Notes: generated from the sequence alone by a model not told the origin. 64,000 nt of DNA from Echinostoma caproni (GCA_900618425.1 UZAN01039605.1:1-64000); one strand, 5' to 3'. Positions 23,371 to 36,048 are shown, counted from the first letter of the stretch. Made by a program: numbers and translations.

Positions 23371-24586
23371 AACGGTCAATCCAAACTTGATACCGTACTT
23401 TGAATTTTGTGTTAACTTTTGGTTCATCATTACCCATTGCTGGGTGCCACTATGATTGAGATACTCCATCGAACGCTGGCATCAATAAGTAAACTCAAAC
23501 AGTTGGAACTAAACGTCATCTCGTATCTGCCTCTCCGGATGTACCAGGCTGCAACAGTCTCGTGGTGCTTCCTTTTTGAATTGCTTCAGCGTACAAACGT
23601 CACAGGAGTAGATGCTTAATTTGATGAATTTGTGACAGTTTCTGAGCAATCATCGACGCAACGACACCTACTAGAGTCCGAACCGCGCTCTCATCTCAGG
23701 ATGTTTCCTTCAAAGTGCCTCGAAAATTCAGCGTCACTTCTGCTTCTGGTGAACGTTTTTTGCGCAATCACATTCGATTAAGAACGTAAACGTTTATTTA
23801 TATTATTATTACCTTTAGTAATAACAAGATTCACTTTGAGTTCCCACCGGTATGAACTTTATTCAACGTTTAATCTGTTCACAACTTGTTGAATCAGGGG
23901 AACCTGAACAGATCTATTTTTACGGCATTTTGTTTGTCAGAAACAGTTTAAACGGATTACACACCGGACCCTGATCGTGCAGTACATAATGGGTATCTGC
24001 ATTTACGATTTCGTATCAGGTGCACTAAAGCAAGTCACGAAGTCAGGACGTTTCCCATTGCTTTTTGATCACTATAAGCCTCTGCTCTTGTATTGTGACT
24101 CACCACCAACAGTCATGGTCATCAAGTCCATACATAATTCATCGTGTCCCATACATTTGTGCGTTAAGTTGTCTGAGTTACGTAAACCACGATACGTCAG
24201 CATGAGAACACAAATCACTGACAGCAGCTGCATTATTTATTTTCCTTTTTTGCTTCGCACAGATTGAATAATTTCCGTTCAGTCATTTAGCTTGTTCATT
24301 TTAATTGGAAATTAGACAAGCGATGAACGGACTCCAACGTGGTAACTGCGAGAACTTCCTAACCTGTTGGGTGAAGCTCAATCAAAATGTTAGGCAATGC
24401 AGAATCGTTCTGTAAACGGTGTGGTAAAATCCACCTCACACTAGATCTGACGATACAGAATATCTAAACAATATAATTATACATGGTCAGATGAAAACAT
24501 TGAAAACATTGAACGTTGCCCTAGCAGTTCATTACACATCAGCGCATCGGTTTCTGTAATCCTACATATGATTGATTTATTCACAG

Positions 24587-24654
24587 CTTCAGTGCATCAG
24601 AAGAGTGCTCAGCCATGAGCTTTATAACGAGCGATGTAGTCCCAATACAGCCAA
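24587..24654 (+). other. Candidate coding exon upstream of the Ser/Pro-rich gene
   Basis: After a TTATTCACAG acceptor, 22 open codons (CIRRVLSHELYNERCSPN) run to a GTGAGG donor, phase 0 in and 2 out. It does not join directly in phase to the exon at 24,905, so an intermediate exon would be required. Confidence 0.3.
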
Positions 24655-24904
24655 GTGAGGAAGCAAATGATCCTTGCGGATGGCACTTTACTGTCTATAG
24701 GTATTGTACTCTGCTTCCAGACCATACGAAATTTCTACGAGAATAGCTCAGTAGGTCGGGCAGTAGATGAATCATGCATGGCATTGAGTACCGAACGCGA
24801 CACAGTACCATTTCTCAGCCTGTGATTTTTCTTCCTGAACCCAGCGTCTCGCCATATGGAATAGCCTCCGCGTAAATAAACAATGATAAGAGGTAAACTT
24901 ACAG

Positions 24905-25294
24905 TCCACTGCATTTCAACTTTTGATGAATCAAAAGGTCAAATGTATGACGGAACGTCAAATACCATCCCCACTGGCTACATGGGTCCCCTGTTATCTT
25001 CCCCAGTCCTTTTACCAAGAACCACAAATTCATTTTCGGATCCCTCAATTTTCTATCGGTATGTAGTCTTATACCACAGGCACATCTGGTACACCATTTG
25101 TTGACACCCCACCTCCAGCCCTGTATAACACTCCTCAAGAAGATTTTATACCATTTTCCCATCTTGATCTTACTCAATGCCTATGTTATTCTTCCAGGAG
25201 CTCCAGTTATAAACCTATAAAAAACGCACTGAGGCTTCCACGTGTTTCATCGCCCCCTATCTCGCCAGACTTCTCAAAAACAATGAATTTTTAG
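24905..25294 (+). CDS. Ser/Thr/Pro-rich protein, last two exons
   Basis: Exon 24,905-25,058 (phase 1 in, 2 out) ends at a GTATGT donor. Exon 25,198-25,294 follows TTATTCTTCCAG in phase 2 and ends in TAG. Joined, they give about 82 residues that look disordered (SKGQMYDGTSNTIPTGY, then LLSSPVLLPRTTNSFSDPS, and after the junction SSSYKPIKNALRLP and SSPPISPDF). The intron is 139 bp. The first acceptor (AACTTACAG) is weak. No domain is recognisable; it is probably the C-terminal tail of a larger protein whose upstream exons I cannot place. Confidence 0.55.
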
Positions 25295-26399
25295 CAGAAA
25301 ACTTGCGCAAAATGCGAAACCAAACCAATGATAAATACCATTGTATGCTATTGGTTTTGTGATGTTGCTGTCCATTTCACTTATTGTATTTATTGCAATA
25401 TGTTTCGAACTATTTTAATTGCGGACAGAATGTGGTTATGTTTACTAAATATCCACCCCTCGGGGTGTATAAAGCAATTCCTTGACTTGACACAAATACT
25501 TAGTTTCATTCGGTTGTATTTGTAGTGGAATTGCATCCGTCTGATTTTGAAAACGCAATCGTTAGAGAAATCTCCTCGTTAGAGGTCTGCCCATTTCAGA
25601 TCAGTTTCAAAGAAACAATTTTCATTTGTGTTGCCAAAACCCTTATGAGAGTGCTCACCTGCACGCATGATACCGAAGAGTAACTCCCACGATAAATTAG
25701 AGATGCGTTCAAGTCGACAGTAGCCTAATGTATCCGGGCAGGCAAAATTTGACACCAATTATTTCGATGCGAATTTATCAGCTCATACAAAGTAAAACTG
25801 AAATGAATCTATGGCTATTGTATCAATGAAGCAAGTGATTCTGTGGAACTTTGGTCCTTGTTCAGCAGTAGACGTAATAGCAATGACAAAAAATTCACGG
25901 CATGAAGATGTACAGATAAATAACTGCTTGAACCTTGAGCGTGTGGATGGTATCGATACAGCTTTGGAAAATTCGGTGTGTAATGCGTGATAAGCGTTTC
26001 ACGATATATTGATAAGTACAATTTCCCATGCTTTTAGGTGTCTATCTAAGACATTCTGCACGTTCCTCCCTAATGAACCCCGCCGTATATTGTTCGCCAT
26101 ACCAGGGAAAATCACTGGAGGAGCAGGACAACCAATGGGGGAGCAGGCATAAGTTCACGAATCTGACAATCCACTTATGGGGAACAGAATTCCTGATCGA
26201 AGTGAGAAATATGACAGCTTTCTAACTTTACAGTATGTGGTCTGAAAATGTAGTGACCATGATACCTTGCATGAAAGTGTAACGCCCGAGTATGTTACCG
26301 CTTTTGATGTCGGGATGGGTTAATAATTAGTAGATAGGACGGAAAAGCTTTTTGTGAGATTTGAATATGATTCCGCAGTCAACAGGGAAAAAGCACCAT

Positions 26400-27110
26400 C
26401 CTGACTTTTTGAGACACTCAATGAGAGGGACAGGGACCAAGCAATAAAATCTTTTACCTTTCTTTGAATTTCCGGAGCCTCCTCGGGGGTGAGTATCTTG
26501 TACCCTAAAACAAAATCCCCTGTGTATTTACAGCCAGTGCGTGAAGAAGTGGGTAAGGGTTTGATGTATTGTAAAGAAAAATGGGAGAATTGTTACCTTG
26601 CAAAACACCAGGGACATATAAATTGCGTTCGGCTCGTGTAGTAATGGCGAATCACTCCACAAACGTTTGCACTGACGCAACTTTGGTAATCATATTTAGT
26701 AATACCGACTGATCAAACCTGCTGAATGCGTTTTTATAGTCCGAGAACACCAATCTGATGGCCTTACACTTACAATCTAGAGCTCAAAGTATTAGGTGAG
26801 CGAGGTAAGCAACGACAACAGGTGTTGAAAGCGCAGTGCGATATGCAACTGCCTGTCTGTCATCTTTAACAGACTCTATAAAAACCCACGTTAGCAAGCT
26901 TCTCTCAAATTATTTGAGCAGGTGAAGGAACAGTACTGCTCAGGTTCTATTTGGGGGAGCGGAGTTTTGTTCACCAGTCTACAACCGTAGGAATTTTTTT
27001 GAGGTTATCCGGCGATCTTTGAATTTGTCGGATAGTGGGACTGAAAGCGTGTTAACATATGCCTTGAGTACCATGGCTGAAATTTCATCTGGACCAGATG
27101 CTTAATCTAT
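26400..27110 (-). mobile_element. Non-LTR retrotransposon RT fragment, degenerate
   Basis: Minus-strand frames read ASGPDEISAMVLKA near 27,100-27,060, an N-ter RT block (PGPD.IS...L). Next come RPVAYRTALS-like remnants, then CKAIRLVFSDYKNAFSRFDQ at about 26,765-26,705, the F.DY..AF..VD block carrying the first catalytic aspartate. A GVLQGNNSPIFLY relic follows near 26,600. Several stops break the frame. It belongs to the CR1/jockey-like group seen at 43.4 kb. Confidence 0.8.
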
Positions 27111-27439
27111 CTTCGTTTTATGTAGCTCACAGAAAACCGTAGGGAGTTAATAGAGTTCTACTAATCCCATTTGTTCACAATAGACAATGCCATCTATATT
27201 TCTCTATTGCATGCATTCTAGATAATGTTATAGGTAATACTCGTTTGACTTTTCATGATTACGCCAGTGCTTTTGGTTTTCTCGACCAGGTTCCTCCTTG
27301 AACCTAATATCTAAAACTGTTAAACTGTAATTGAGTAATTATCGCGCAATACACAGATTACTTCATTTAATGTTACATCGTCGTCTTCCATAAATATCGA
27401 TTCTGATGTTTTTCAGGGTAATTTTTTGTATCCATTCTT

Positions 27440-28260
27440 TTTCCTATGTAAATATGGAATTCCCCGTTGCCAGTAGCCTTTTGGCTGATGATATTATGAT
27501 TGGTTGCTCATCCCCAGGTCCAGAGAGTTTTGGGCCCTCTTCGAGACAGGCATAATGAAATTCACAATTGGTCAGTAGTCCGAGCTTTTTTACATAAATG
27601 TGTATGAGATGTAAACATTGTTGCTTGAATGAGTCAAAACACTACAAAACCATACAAAACATGCATTAATCATACATTAAGTCATAGAACCAGCACTCCT
27701 TATGGTGCGTAGATGAGGAATATCCCGGATTTTGTAGTGAACAGCCAAACTACTCCCACATTTGATTTTTTAAAGTACCTTGGTGTAATCCTATAATCTG
27801 TCCTGGTTTACCCATAATATTAGCGCTTTTAAAATGTATCGGCTTACAAAATTGGCCGTACCACATAGTCTTATTCTTAACTTGATTTCTCGCACCCTCC
27901 TACACTGAATATACAGCCTGTGGAAAGTTATCACTGGTGTAAAAGAAAAATATTCCCTTTTTGTTGTTCACACGCTTTAAATTTGTGTCCCGATAGGTTG
28001 GAATTTATAGTCGTTTTGGATAAGGCTATTAGTTTCAAGCACTTTTATGCGTGTGATACGTTTATTGACTGTCTGATACGTAATTAACAGCGTTCTCTCC
28101 ATCCGGAAAACATGAAAGTCGCGCGAAACTCTCGAACCGGCTCTAACTATCAACTGTTTTCTGCTTGTGTTTCCATGTGCAGAAACAATGTAGTTGCATA
28201 CCTGGCACGACTCTTGGTTATTCAAACCAACCACCTTGGGGTAGACCGAACCTATTAAAA
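27440..28260 (+). mobile_element. Non-LTR retrotransposon 3' half, degenerate
   Basis: Plus-strand frames show VASSLLADDIMIGCSSP (catalytic ADD with L for the aromatic residue) near 27,470-27,520. DFLKYLGVIL follows near 27,760-27,790, and a C-terminal block with NSRTGSNYQLFS and VVAYLARLL near 28,125-28,220. Stops and shifts separate these. It lies back to back with the minus-strand RT fragment ending at 27.1 kb. Confidence 0.75.
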
Positions 28261-28269
28261 TCTTTAACC

Positions 28270-31000
28270 GTATATGAGTACCCGGCCCACGATCAGTTTG
28301 TATCCAAGACAGCAATAACACTAAACAACACTCTGCTTCTGCTTTAGACCCCAACAAATATTTCTCAATCGCTGTCGCATGAATCTCATATAGAATTCAA
28401 ACTGACAGTTATGTCTGTGCAAATTGTGGAGCTCTCGCCAGGTCCAAAAATTTCACCCCTCCCCTCAATTCGTAACTCATCTCCTCCTTTCATCTTCTCA
28501 CTGATGTGTTCCCAAAATACCACTTTATTATTCTCCAGTAATATCGCTTGGATTTCTAAAACAAGAGTTGAAAAATCGTTGAAACGATTAGTCGTTTTCC
28601 GCTCATTCCCATCGAAGAGTTATCTTGCGAGTTTATGGATTCCCTTTGGGTATGTTGCACCAAGTTTTCGTATAACAAACTGTGAATCAAAACTCATTCG
28701 TTTCAATCCAAGCACCAGACCTACATTTCAGATAGTATTCCTCAGTAATAACGTTTTAAAGTCAAAGATTTCTGCGTTTATCCTGTGCATTCAGAGAACA
28801 GTGCAACTGGACTGTACACCAAGACTGATCGCTTAACTCTTCAAAACTGTTATGGTTGTCGTAAAACGCTTTTCATCTTGATTAGTTCAAAGCATTTCCA
28901 CTGCAATCATACGAACACAGAATGGTGAAATTCATTGATTGTTTCAAACCAATTCGAAGGAAGGGAATCCGATGGTCAGGCAACTTCATCAGTTTAATTC
29001 AACCCTCTTCTGAAACACCGAGGCAAGGATCTCGACTTAACTGGTTCGGTGAGCACATTTGTGAGCCTCAAATGTCACGGTCACTTGTGACGTGGCAGTG
29101 AACAGTTAGACTGAATATATACAGCCCAGTTAAGAGAATGCCCGAACCGCCTTCATTCCGTATACAAACCCATTTCCGGAAGATATTTCCTCTTTGTGTA
29201 CTTGATCTAAGCACAAGCACACAAACATTTGAGAGCGACGCCTGTTTCAATGGATTAAATCTGATTTTTGGAGTACAAACAGGACAGACAAATGACAACT
29301 GCAAAGTTGACCAAAACCTTTTTATTCTGTGACATGAAAACCGGAAAAGACACTTACAAATTTTGAATAAAAATAGCAGGGAATTATCAAGCAAAATACA
29401 TTTGGGAATGGCTAGTTCGGGATCAAATTGACGTCTCGTGTTTTGCAGCTACAAGGCAGAAATGTAAACAGAAACGGTGTTATATAGACAATGAATGGGA
29501 AGTATTACAATTTTGGCTTGTAATCCAGTAGACATGAGTAAAAAATAAGTAATCAATGAGAGCTTCGTCATCCCAATTTTGATACGCCATGTAAGTTTGA
29601 GTTTCGATAGTGAACCATAAATGTTAAGGAATCCAGTTTATGCACAATATATTCAAAATAAAACGGTTCATGACATTATAATGCATGACATTACCTGATG
29701 AAGGATTCTCCGATTGCATGGCCGATTTAAATGCTGTCAAGTGAACAGAAACATACACTAAGTATTATCTAGCAGTCGGAACCGGAACGCGGCTTGCGAG
29801 TAAGCTCTTACAGTCGCATCCATTAGGAATTCACTAACTTGGGGAACTTGGTAATGATGAAAGAACATCGTTCAGATTGAAGATGAAAAGAACAGGCAGA
29901 CATGCACCGATCGTTACCGCGACGTGTTTAGTTTGTAGATCGCTTTAGTTATATACAAACACGTGCAATAAACCATACTTTTTATGAACTTTCGTCTATG
30001 GGATGCTTTTATCCGGGTTAATAGTTGGTAATACCATGCACAATCAGTATAATTCCGTATAGTAGTAGAACAGCAAGATTTGGGCATGGGTGTCACACTC
30101 AAGTCTGTGATTTTTTGATGTGCTAGACATTGTCTCCACCCGCTGTGATCCATTTGGACCTATCTGACCCACATCCACTTCGAGACCCTATTAAATGAGA
30201 GATGGTTCTGAGTGCAGATGCTCATAAATTAACTAATTTTGTGTAATTAGTTTAAAAATTCTTTGCAGATGCAATAACACACATTTGTTGCGTACCACGG
30301 ATGATGTTATCCAAAATGAATGCAAAGTTCAAATTCGAATCAATTTCGACTTTTGAGGTTTGTGGAAATATATCTGTTGTCAGTCGTAAATAAAATACAA
30401 CTTAAAACGACTCCAGAGTATGAATAGTTCTATTTATGGCTCTCAAAAAGGCTTAGGAAGACACGTTTAGCATGAATGTTGGCCATTTAACGTTATCTTA
30501 TAGTCACTGTTCACCTTGGAAATATCAATATTCATTAACTGTTTCTTTTGTTCAAATTAAATTATTTTAGTCGGGACAGATAAATAGCAAAAGATGAGTT
30601 ACTGGTGGTCAACTCCCAGTTGTGCTGATAGGCTTTTATTCAGGTTGTTTTGCTCGCCCCTTTCAAATTTCAAAAGTACTGTAGAGCAATTTGTTTTAAG
30701 TCACATTTTGTTGTCAGTGGAGCGAAGGAATCAAATTTGCAAAGCCAAGACACTCCGAAAAAACACTTTCACGCTTTTAGTCACTTCTACCAGTGAGATA
30801 CACCCCACTGAGAATGAAACTCTAGATCTGGAAGGCAGAAAATCAACATTTTATTCGAGCCACCACGAAGCCAATAGCCAAGCTTTCTGATCATGACGAA
30901 CTACACCCATTTTTGTTAGCTTGATGTTTGCGGTTCCTGCGATCAACCTAAATATAAAACACAGGTTAATGAACGAACGTTCCCGTTATACGCGTAACAT
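28270..31000. other. Stretch without recognised genes; one long open frame
   Basis: An open frame of 141 codons (28,411-28,836, +) has no signal peptide, domain or splice context I recognise. The antisense reading is also largely open, with two stops. Nothing else is supported up to the micro-exon candidates at 31.0 kb. Confidence 0.35.
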
Positions 31001-32658
31001 AATTTTGTGCAGCGATACTGATTGACCTCTTCAGGTATACAACTTACCTTCGGAGTTATCCAAAATATCTGATTGAAAAAAGAAAGGATTGGGGAAATCA
31101 TATTATTCTGTTCACCTATTTTTCCGACAAACTATGCCCGATTTCTCGAAAAGGTCGTTGTACGGTTTATGAACGGAAAAAGTAAAAATGACAAAAAAAG
31201 ATGGTTTCATGAATGAACTGATCCATTTTAGTACAAATCATTAGGTTGTTTGAACCGGACTGATTTGGGGCGCATTGAAAAGTCATTAATTATATTCCGA
31301 GTGACAGACAGACTACCTCATTTGTTGTTTTTCAGAGTCTACATCAAACTGAAAACCCAGTGTGAAAACTCTGCCACTGGATACACAAGTGTCAAAAGAA
31401 TGATCCGTGTCAGTTTATCACTCATAGCAAAGATTACGTTCCAAAACAAACATTACCTTTTCTCAGTGGTACAGGAGTATACTAAACAAGTTCCAGAAAT
31501 GATGGACAATGTTTTGGTTAATTGTGATGATCACAAACGGGTAAGTTCGGTCACTGCAATGGATTTATACACATCCTCGAGCATGCTTTGAATATTCCAG
31601 GCATCATGTATTCCTGTCCATATCACTGATGCTGGTAAGGCATCGATATAAAGGAGAAAGGTGGCCTATAAAAACGGGTGCTACACTCCACAGCAAATAT
31701 AGACGGTCACGTGAGCGAAGAGTAATCAGCAAAGTGGAAAAACATTCAAACAGGTGAAATACGATTTTCATAGGTCCAAGTTGAAACTCACCGAGTATGC
31801 GAGTCAGCAGTTCATGGTTTTCCATCGTTACATTCTTCACCGATTCTGTTTTGAATACAATGGTTTTATATGTGACTAACGTTCAATGTTTACACTCGAT
31901 TCCATCCCAGTTTAGGATTTTCTTTCGTGTATCGGTGCACATTATAATCGAAGAATATGAATGAAAGTGAGTGTAACCTACGACTTACCAACAAAGGCAC
32001 TTCTATACACAAACAATACGGAATTCAAATGAGACTGTGGTTTTTATAACGCTTCACCTACCTCGCAAAACTGGGCGAGAGTTCTCTTTCCAGGCAGAAA
32101 TGACTGACTAACAAGTTGAAGCTCTTTTCCATGAAATCTTGTTTCTACTTTGTCGCGGAATATTGATACAAATTTGTTACAAGGTTACCAAATGATGCAT
32201 CGAAGGTTAACATTGGTTGGTCTCAATACTGCTATTTTATCTGTTCAGCTAAAACCACTCCTTTTAGAACGCGACTCATAAAACGACATTGGTCAAGCCC
32301 AGACCCGTATGTTTGCTATGTCTCATAAGCTGGATCACAAAACATTCATATTGGGATACCCTTCCCGATGTAATATTGCGCGTGGTATACATTTCGAATC
32401 AAACGGTTAAAACAGTCGGTAATTTCGACCGTCAGTAAGTGACTCACCGATTCGTCTCTTCAACTCGCCAGATTTTTTCAGGTAAACTTTGACGAGTGAT
32501 TCTTCATGAACATAAAGTAACAGAAATTTTAATAAGTACAAATGGCAACACACTAGATTGTTTTTAATTTCAGGGCAAATAAATTGGAACAGAACAGGTG
32601 ATCAGACTCACACGATCAACATACTGCTTACTTCTTAATGCTCGGTATTGTGCTTTCT
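30943..32658 (-). CDS. Series of symmetric micro-exons (gene start not seen)
   Basis: Phase-1-to-phase-1 exons on the minus strand: 32,658-32,632 (27 nt, KAQYRALR), 32,501-32,448 (54 nt), 32,103-32,062 (42 nt, ISAWKENSRPVLR), 31,845-31,792 (54 nt, SVKNVTMENHELLTRIL) and 31,065-31,045 (21 nt, ILDNSE). A possible last piece has its stop at 30,943-30,945. Donors are GTAAGC, GTGAGT, GTAGGT, GTGAGT and GTAAGT. They join in one open frame. The second 54-nt exon resembles the 54-nt exon of the 11-kb gene. No signal-peptide exon is visible upstream. Four of the exons lie inside an intron of the + strand membrane-protein gene. They may be a nested gene, alternative exons of the 36-kb gene, or in part chance. 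Confidence 0.5.
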
Positions 32659-33786
32659 CTGAAAGGAAATGGTATCAGCAATTGATTGGTGACTAAGCAC
32701 ATAAAGGACCCGGAAAGACACCTCAAAATTGATAACATTTTTCGTTTGCGAATTTCTTATGCATTACTGTCTGATTAAAATTTCATAATTCTGGAGCATT
32801 CAAAGCGATTTATTTTACAAATAAAGAACTTGGAGTTCAGGAGAGATCCATCCTCCAGTTTTGAAATATTGGTGGCATGCGTTGCTTAGATATTACTTAC
32901 CTTCTACCTATGAGGTTTTCCTCAAAACGATAGTGAATACCATTTAGACACGACTTGTTTGTTTTCCATGAGGAGTATCCGAGTACCATCACCAAGTACA
33001 ATCTCTTCCCGAAAAGCAGTCACCGAACTTAAAAGCGTTAAAATTTCCCGACCGATGTAGACCGTTTTCGCTCTCTGTGTTCTCTCTACTAGCATACATT
33101 TGAATCTTTGGTCACCCTGCGAGGCCTAATCATCACCATCATCACATCTTGCTACTCCCGACTTCTGTGGCTCATGCTCATTCTTTTTGGTTTCCTAATC
33201 ATCAACTTCTCACGAATGAACTTTGTAGATCGAAGGTAGGGTCAAAACCTTGATTGTTTAAGGTTTTAGTTACGCGTGTGTCTGTGTGTGCAGACACGCA
33301 TTTACGATGGTTTGTTCTTTGATAGAGTTAGATCTCTAGGATCTCAAGGTTAAGCCAGACTGTTTAGTGTTTTGTGCCGCCAATAAATATTTAAATGGAG
33401 AATGATGTTGTAACACTTGGCAACCGCGCCAGTAATGTATTATCATGAATGCTTGTATCTCACTGGCGTTTTGCCTGTTTTTGCCTTGCAGATTTTTCTT
33501 CAACTCCGACCCACGGAAGATCTGTCTGACAGTGTTTCCTCGAACATCCGTGTTCTGCATCCGTTCCGGCATTCCCCGCCGTCGTTCGTCGTTCGTCGCC
33601 CGCTACGAGAACACGAGCCGAGGGACATCTTGTCACGCACATCCGTTCACTCGACTGCGCTTTGAAAGCCCGGAGTACGTTCGTATTACAATGTTACTCT
33701 ATTTGAATGCACAAAACGACCAGCGATATGCATTCTTCATGCGTAAGTGTGTGAAGTTTGCTTGTATTAAGAACGAAACAAAATAG
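31336..33786 (+). CDS. Membrane protein, last three exons
   Basis: Exons 31,336-31,540 (phase 2 in, 0 out), 33,093-33,235 (0 in, 2 out) and 33,492-33,786 join in frame and end in TAG. Acceptors are strong: TTGTTTTTCAG, TTCTCTCTACTAG and TTTGCCTTGCAG. Donors are GTAAGT and GTAGGG. A second acceptor at 31,466 would shorten the first exon in the same frame. The second exon holds a clear transmembrane helix (LLWLMLILFGFLIINF). The last exon is basic (GIPRRRSSFVARYENTSR) and ends in CIKNETK. I do not recognise the family. The first intron contains a series of minus-strand symmetric micro-exons. Confidence 0.65.
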
Positions 33787-34637
33787 ATCACGTGAGATGT
33801 CAACATTTCACATGATTGCCTTCTTGGCCCTGAAGTGAAGCATACATACACATGTAGAACGCTATGTATTCATCAGTCATAGTGGGCGGGCACGTAAATT
33901 TATACAACGGCTCCTGAAATCACAAATATAACGTCCACTGTATAACAGGTGAGTTGATTAGATCAGTAGCTTTTAGGTGAACAAAATGGGATAATGTAAG
34001 CGGAAAAACGAGGCTCTAGTAATTGCCAAGAGTTTCACATCAAGGGTAAATAACAGCGTTTTGAGTGAGGAGTGAAGAAAAGTCATACATCTGATTATCA
34101 TGGGCTGTTTGGAGTAGATGACGCTAGATCCCTTGTGACCATCTGAACCCCTGAAGGTCGTATGGAGTTGTGTCATCGACCCCGCTAACCAGTTTCAAAT
34201 GTGCTCAGTTATTCGTTTTATATCTGACAATTTGTTTTCACTATGTATGCATATGAACTGGTACCCGAGGTGTGAAAATTATCTGTCTTGTCAATTCACT
34301 TTCACTGGTTGAAGTAATAAGTGTAACTTGGGTAGTTGAGTCTGTGGGGTTCCGTAGGTAAGCCTAATTTTGCTGCATGTGTTTTCCACAGCGATCGGTT
34401 TTCAAATCTGGATGAACAGAGACGTATGTAATTGTTCAGTCGTGTTCATCCATTTGATACGCTTCTGCAATCCTGGAGGATTTCTTATCATGCGAATGCA
34501 TTTAGATCCACATCAAATCCATACAGTTGGTTTTCTCCTCCTGGGGCCAAATGATCATCTTCAAACGTTGCATTTGGACTTTAAACTAATTCAACCTTGA
34601 ATAATTCATGCAATTGTGATTCATGCGGCTTGTACGG

Positions 34638-36000
34638 TTACGCGTTTTGGAACTGTTGGCTATGAGAAACCACGGGGCACCTCGCCGGGAGCGGGCGGGG
34701 AGAATTGGTTAAACCACATTCCACTTAAAACAGATGAGAAAAGAAACTGAAATAAACACTTACGAATTGCAGACAAAGGCCAGTATCGAAGGTAACCGTA
34801 ATTGTGCCAGACGACGTAGCCCATACTGATTGAAACGAATAGCATGTGGCAAATGAAGCACACAAGGCAAACAGCATTTTAATTCCGAGTGCAATGTTTG
34901 AGATCACAAAAGCCGCAGTATCATAGTGTGTTCATTGAAATACAAGTACTCAAGGTAAACAGGACCAGCAATGTACGATGATGTTGATTCGGTGCCTTCA
35001 TTTTAATTAAAAGAAGTTCTATGCAAATTAACCAATTAGACAACTGTATCTATGCTTACGAAAGCGGCAGGCTCAGGCAATTACAACAACCGCTTCATTC
35101 TGAATCACTTTCAGATGAACAATGTCTCAAACACTTCGATGTGGGGGTTTATAACCTATTTGTCTCATATCCCTATCACCGTTCATATCCTTATTCTTGG
35201 TTCAGTATTCCAGAACTCAGAAACACACCCGGCACAATACCTCAGGTGCAAGAAATTCCCATATTATCGGCATATATTCATGAAAAATCTCTCGCAAACT
35301 TCCCACCTTGGGACGTATTTTCTCTTCGTGGTACATACTGGAATAAGTTACAAAGAAAACGGTATCAACTAGACGACTGATGGCTCGGTGATCTCAGTTG
35401 CATAGGTGATCACCACAGATCAAATAAGATAAGCTTCATTACTCACTTTCGTGCAGTCTCATTGTAATCAGTTGAGTTCTGGTCTGTTAAGGTTGAGTTA
35501 GTTTCTTCGGCTTCATCTGAATAGTACGGGAAAATGAAGAATAAGCAACATGTGCGTGTAAACACGTACATACAAATAAACAAATCCATAACATTAAAAT
35601 TTAGTCCAACAGTAACGCTCATCATGACAAAAGATAACCCTTACAACCCGTAAATGCCCAGACATTCTAATTGGATTAGGTTGAAGTTGGGTATCTTTAA
35701 ATACACATCGATGCACCAATTCCAACGTACTATCTCAACAAATAACATGATCAATAAGTAACTCACAGAAATGCGATTCTGTGGCCAAAATCAAACAATT
35801 TTGAAAATTGCCATCATTCTGAAGTAATTCATCCGAATGCAAAAAAGCATAGTTATCACATAGCAGACAGTCTCAGTTATGATTTGGTATACGGTCGAGC
35901 ATAATCAGTTCAAATTTATGGGAATAAATTACTCACTTTGGTTATGCAGAACGACAATAAACAGGATGAAGAGGAGTTGTTTACTGGCGTCGGTAAACAT
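34638..36000 (-). CDS. Micro-exon gene, secreted 97-aa protein with N-glycosylation sites
   Basis: Five exons join from ATG to TAA: 36,000-35,937 (64 nt), 35,778-35,767 (12 nt), 35,516-35,447 (70), 34,825-34,764 (62) and 34,723-34,638. Junction phases are 1, 1, 2, 1. Donors are GTGAGT three times and then GTAAGT; the last intron is only 40 bp. The first exon gives a signal peptide (KQLLFILFIVVLHN). The 12-nt exon adds three residues plus split codons. The third exon is acidic and Thr/Asn-rich with sequons NST, NST and NET. The fourth is aromatic (GYVVWHNYGYLRYW). One junction pair in phase 2 means those two exons must be used or skipped together. Otherwise it follows the MEG plan. Confidence 0.75.
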
Positions 36001-36042
36001 TGTGACTGGTTGGCAGTGTCCGGCTACACTGTAGTCAAGCCA

Positions 36043-36048
36043 TTTATA
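36043..36048 (-). promoter_or_regulatory. TATA box of the 36-kb micro-exon gene
   Basis: TATAAA on the minus strand starts 48 bp before the ATG at 36,000. The leader ends in GCCAACCAGTCACA before the ATG, similar to the AGCAACCAAAC before the ATG of the 19-kb gene. Confidence 0.6.

Noticed and set aside
24893..24898. A 6-nt symmetric minus-strand exon ending at GTAAGT
   Set aside because: Six bases between AG and GTAAGT is expected by chance, and it overlaps the plus-strand acceptor of the Ser/Pro-rich exon.
28411..28836. A 141-codon plus frame as a gene
   Set aside because: No recognisable feature, and the antisense strand is nearly as open. It may be old repeat sequence.
31995..32008. A 14-nt minus-strand exon ending at GTAAGT within the micro-exon series
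   Set aside because: It is not a multiple of three and would break the frame of an otherwise consistent series.
33942..33955. Acceptor directly abutting donor (AACAG|GTGAGT), as in recursive splicing; similar at 4,226, 25,665 and 34,352
   Set aside because: Eight-base CAGGTGAG-type strings are expected a few times in 64 kb on two strands, and none lies in an intron I can define with confidence.
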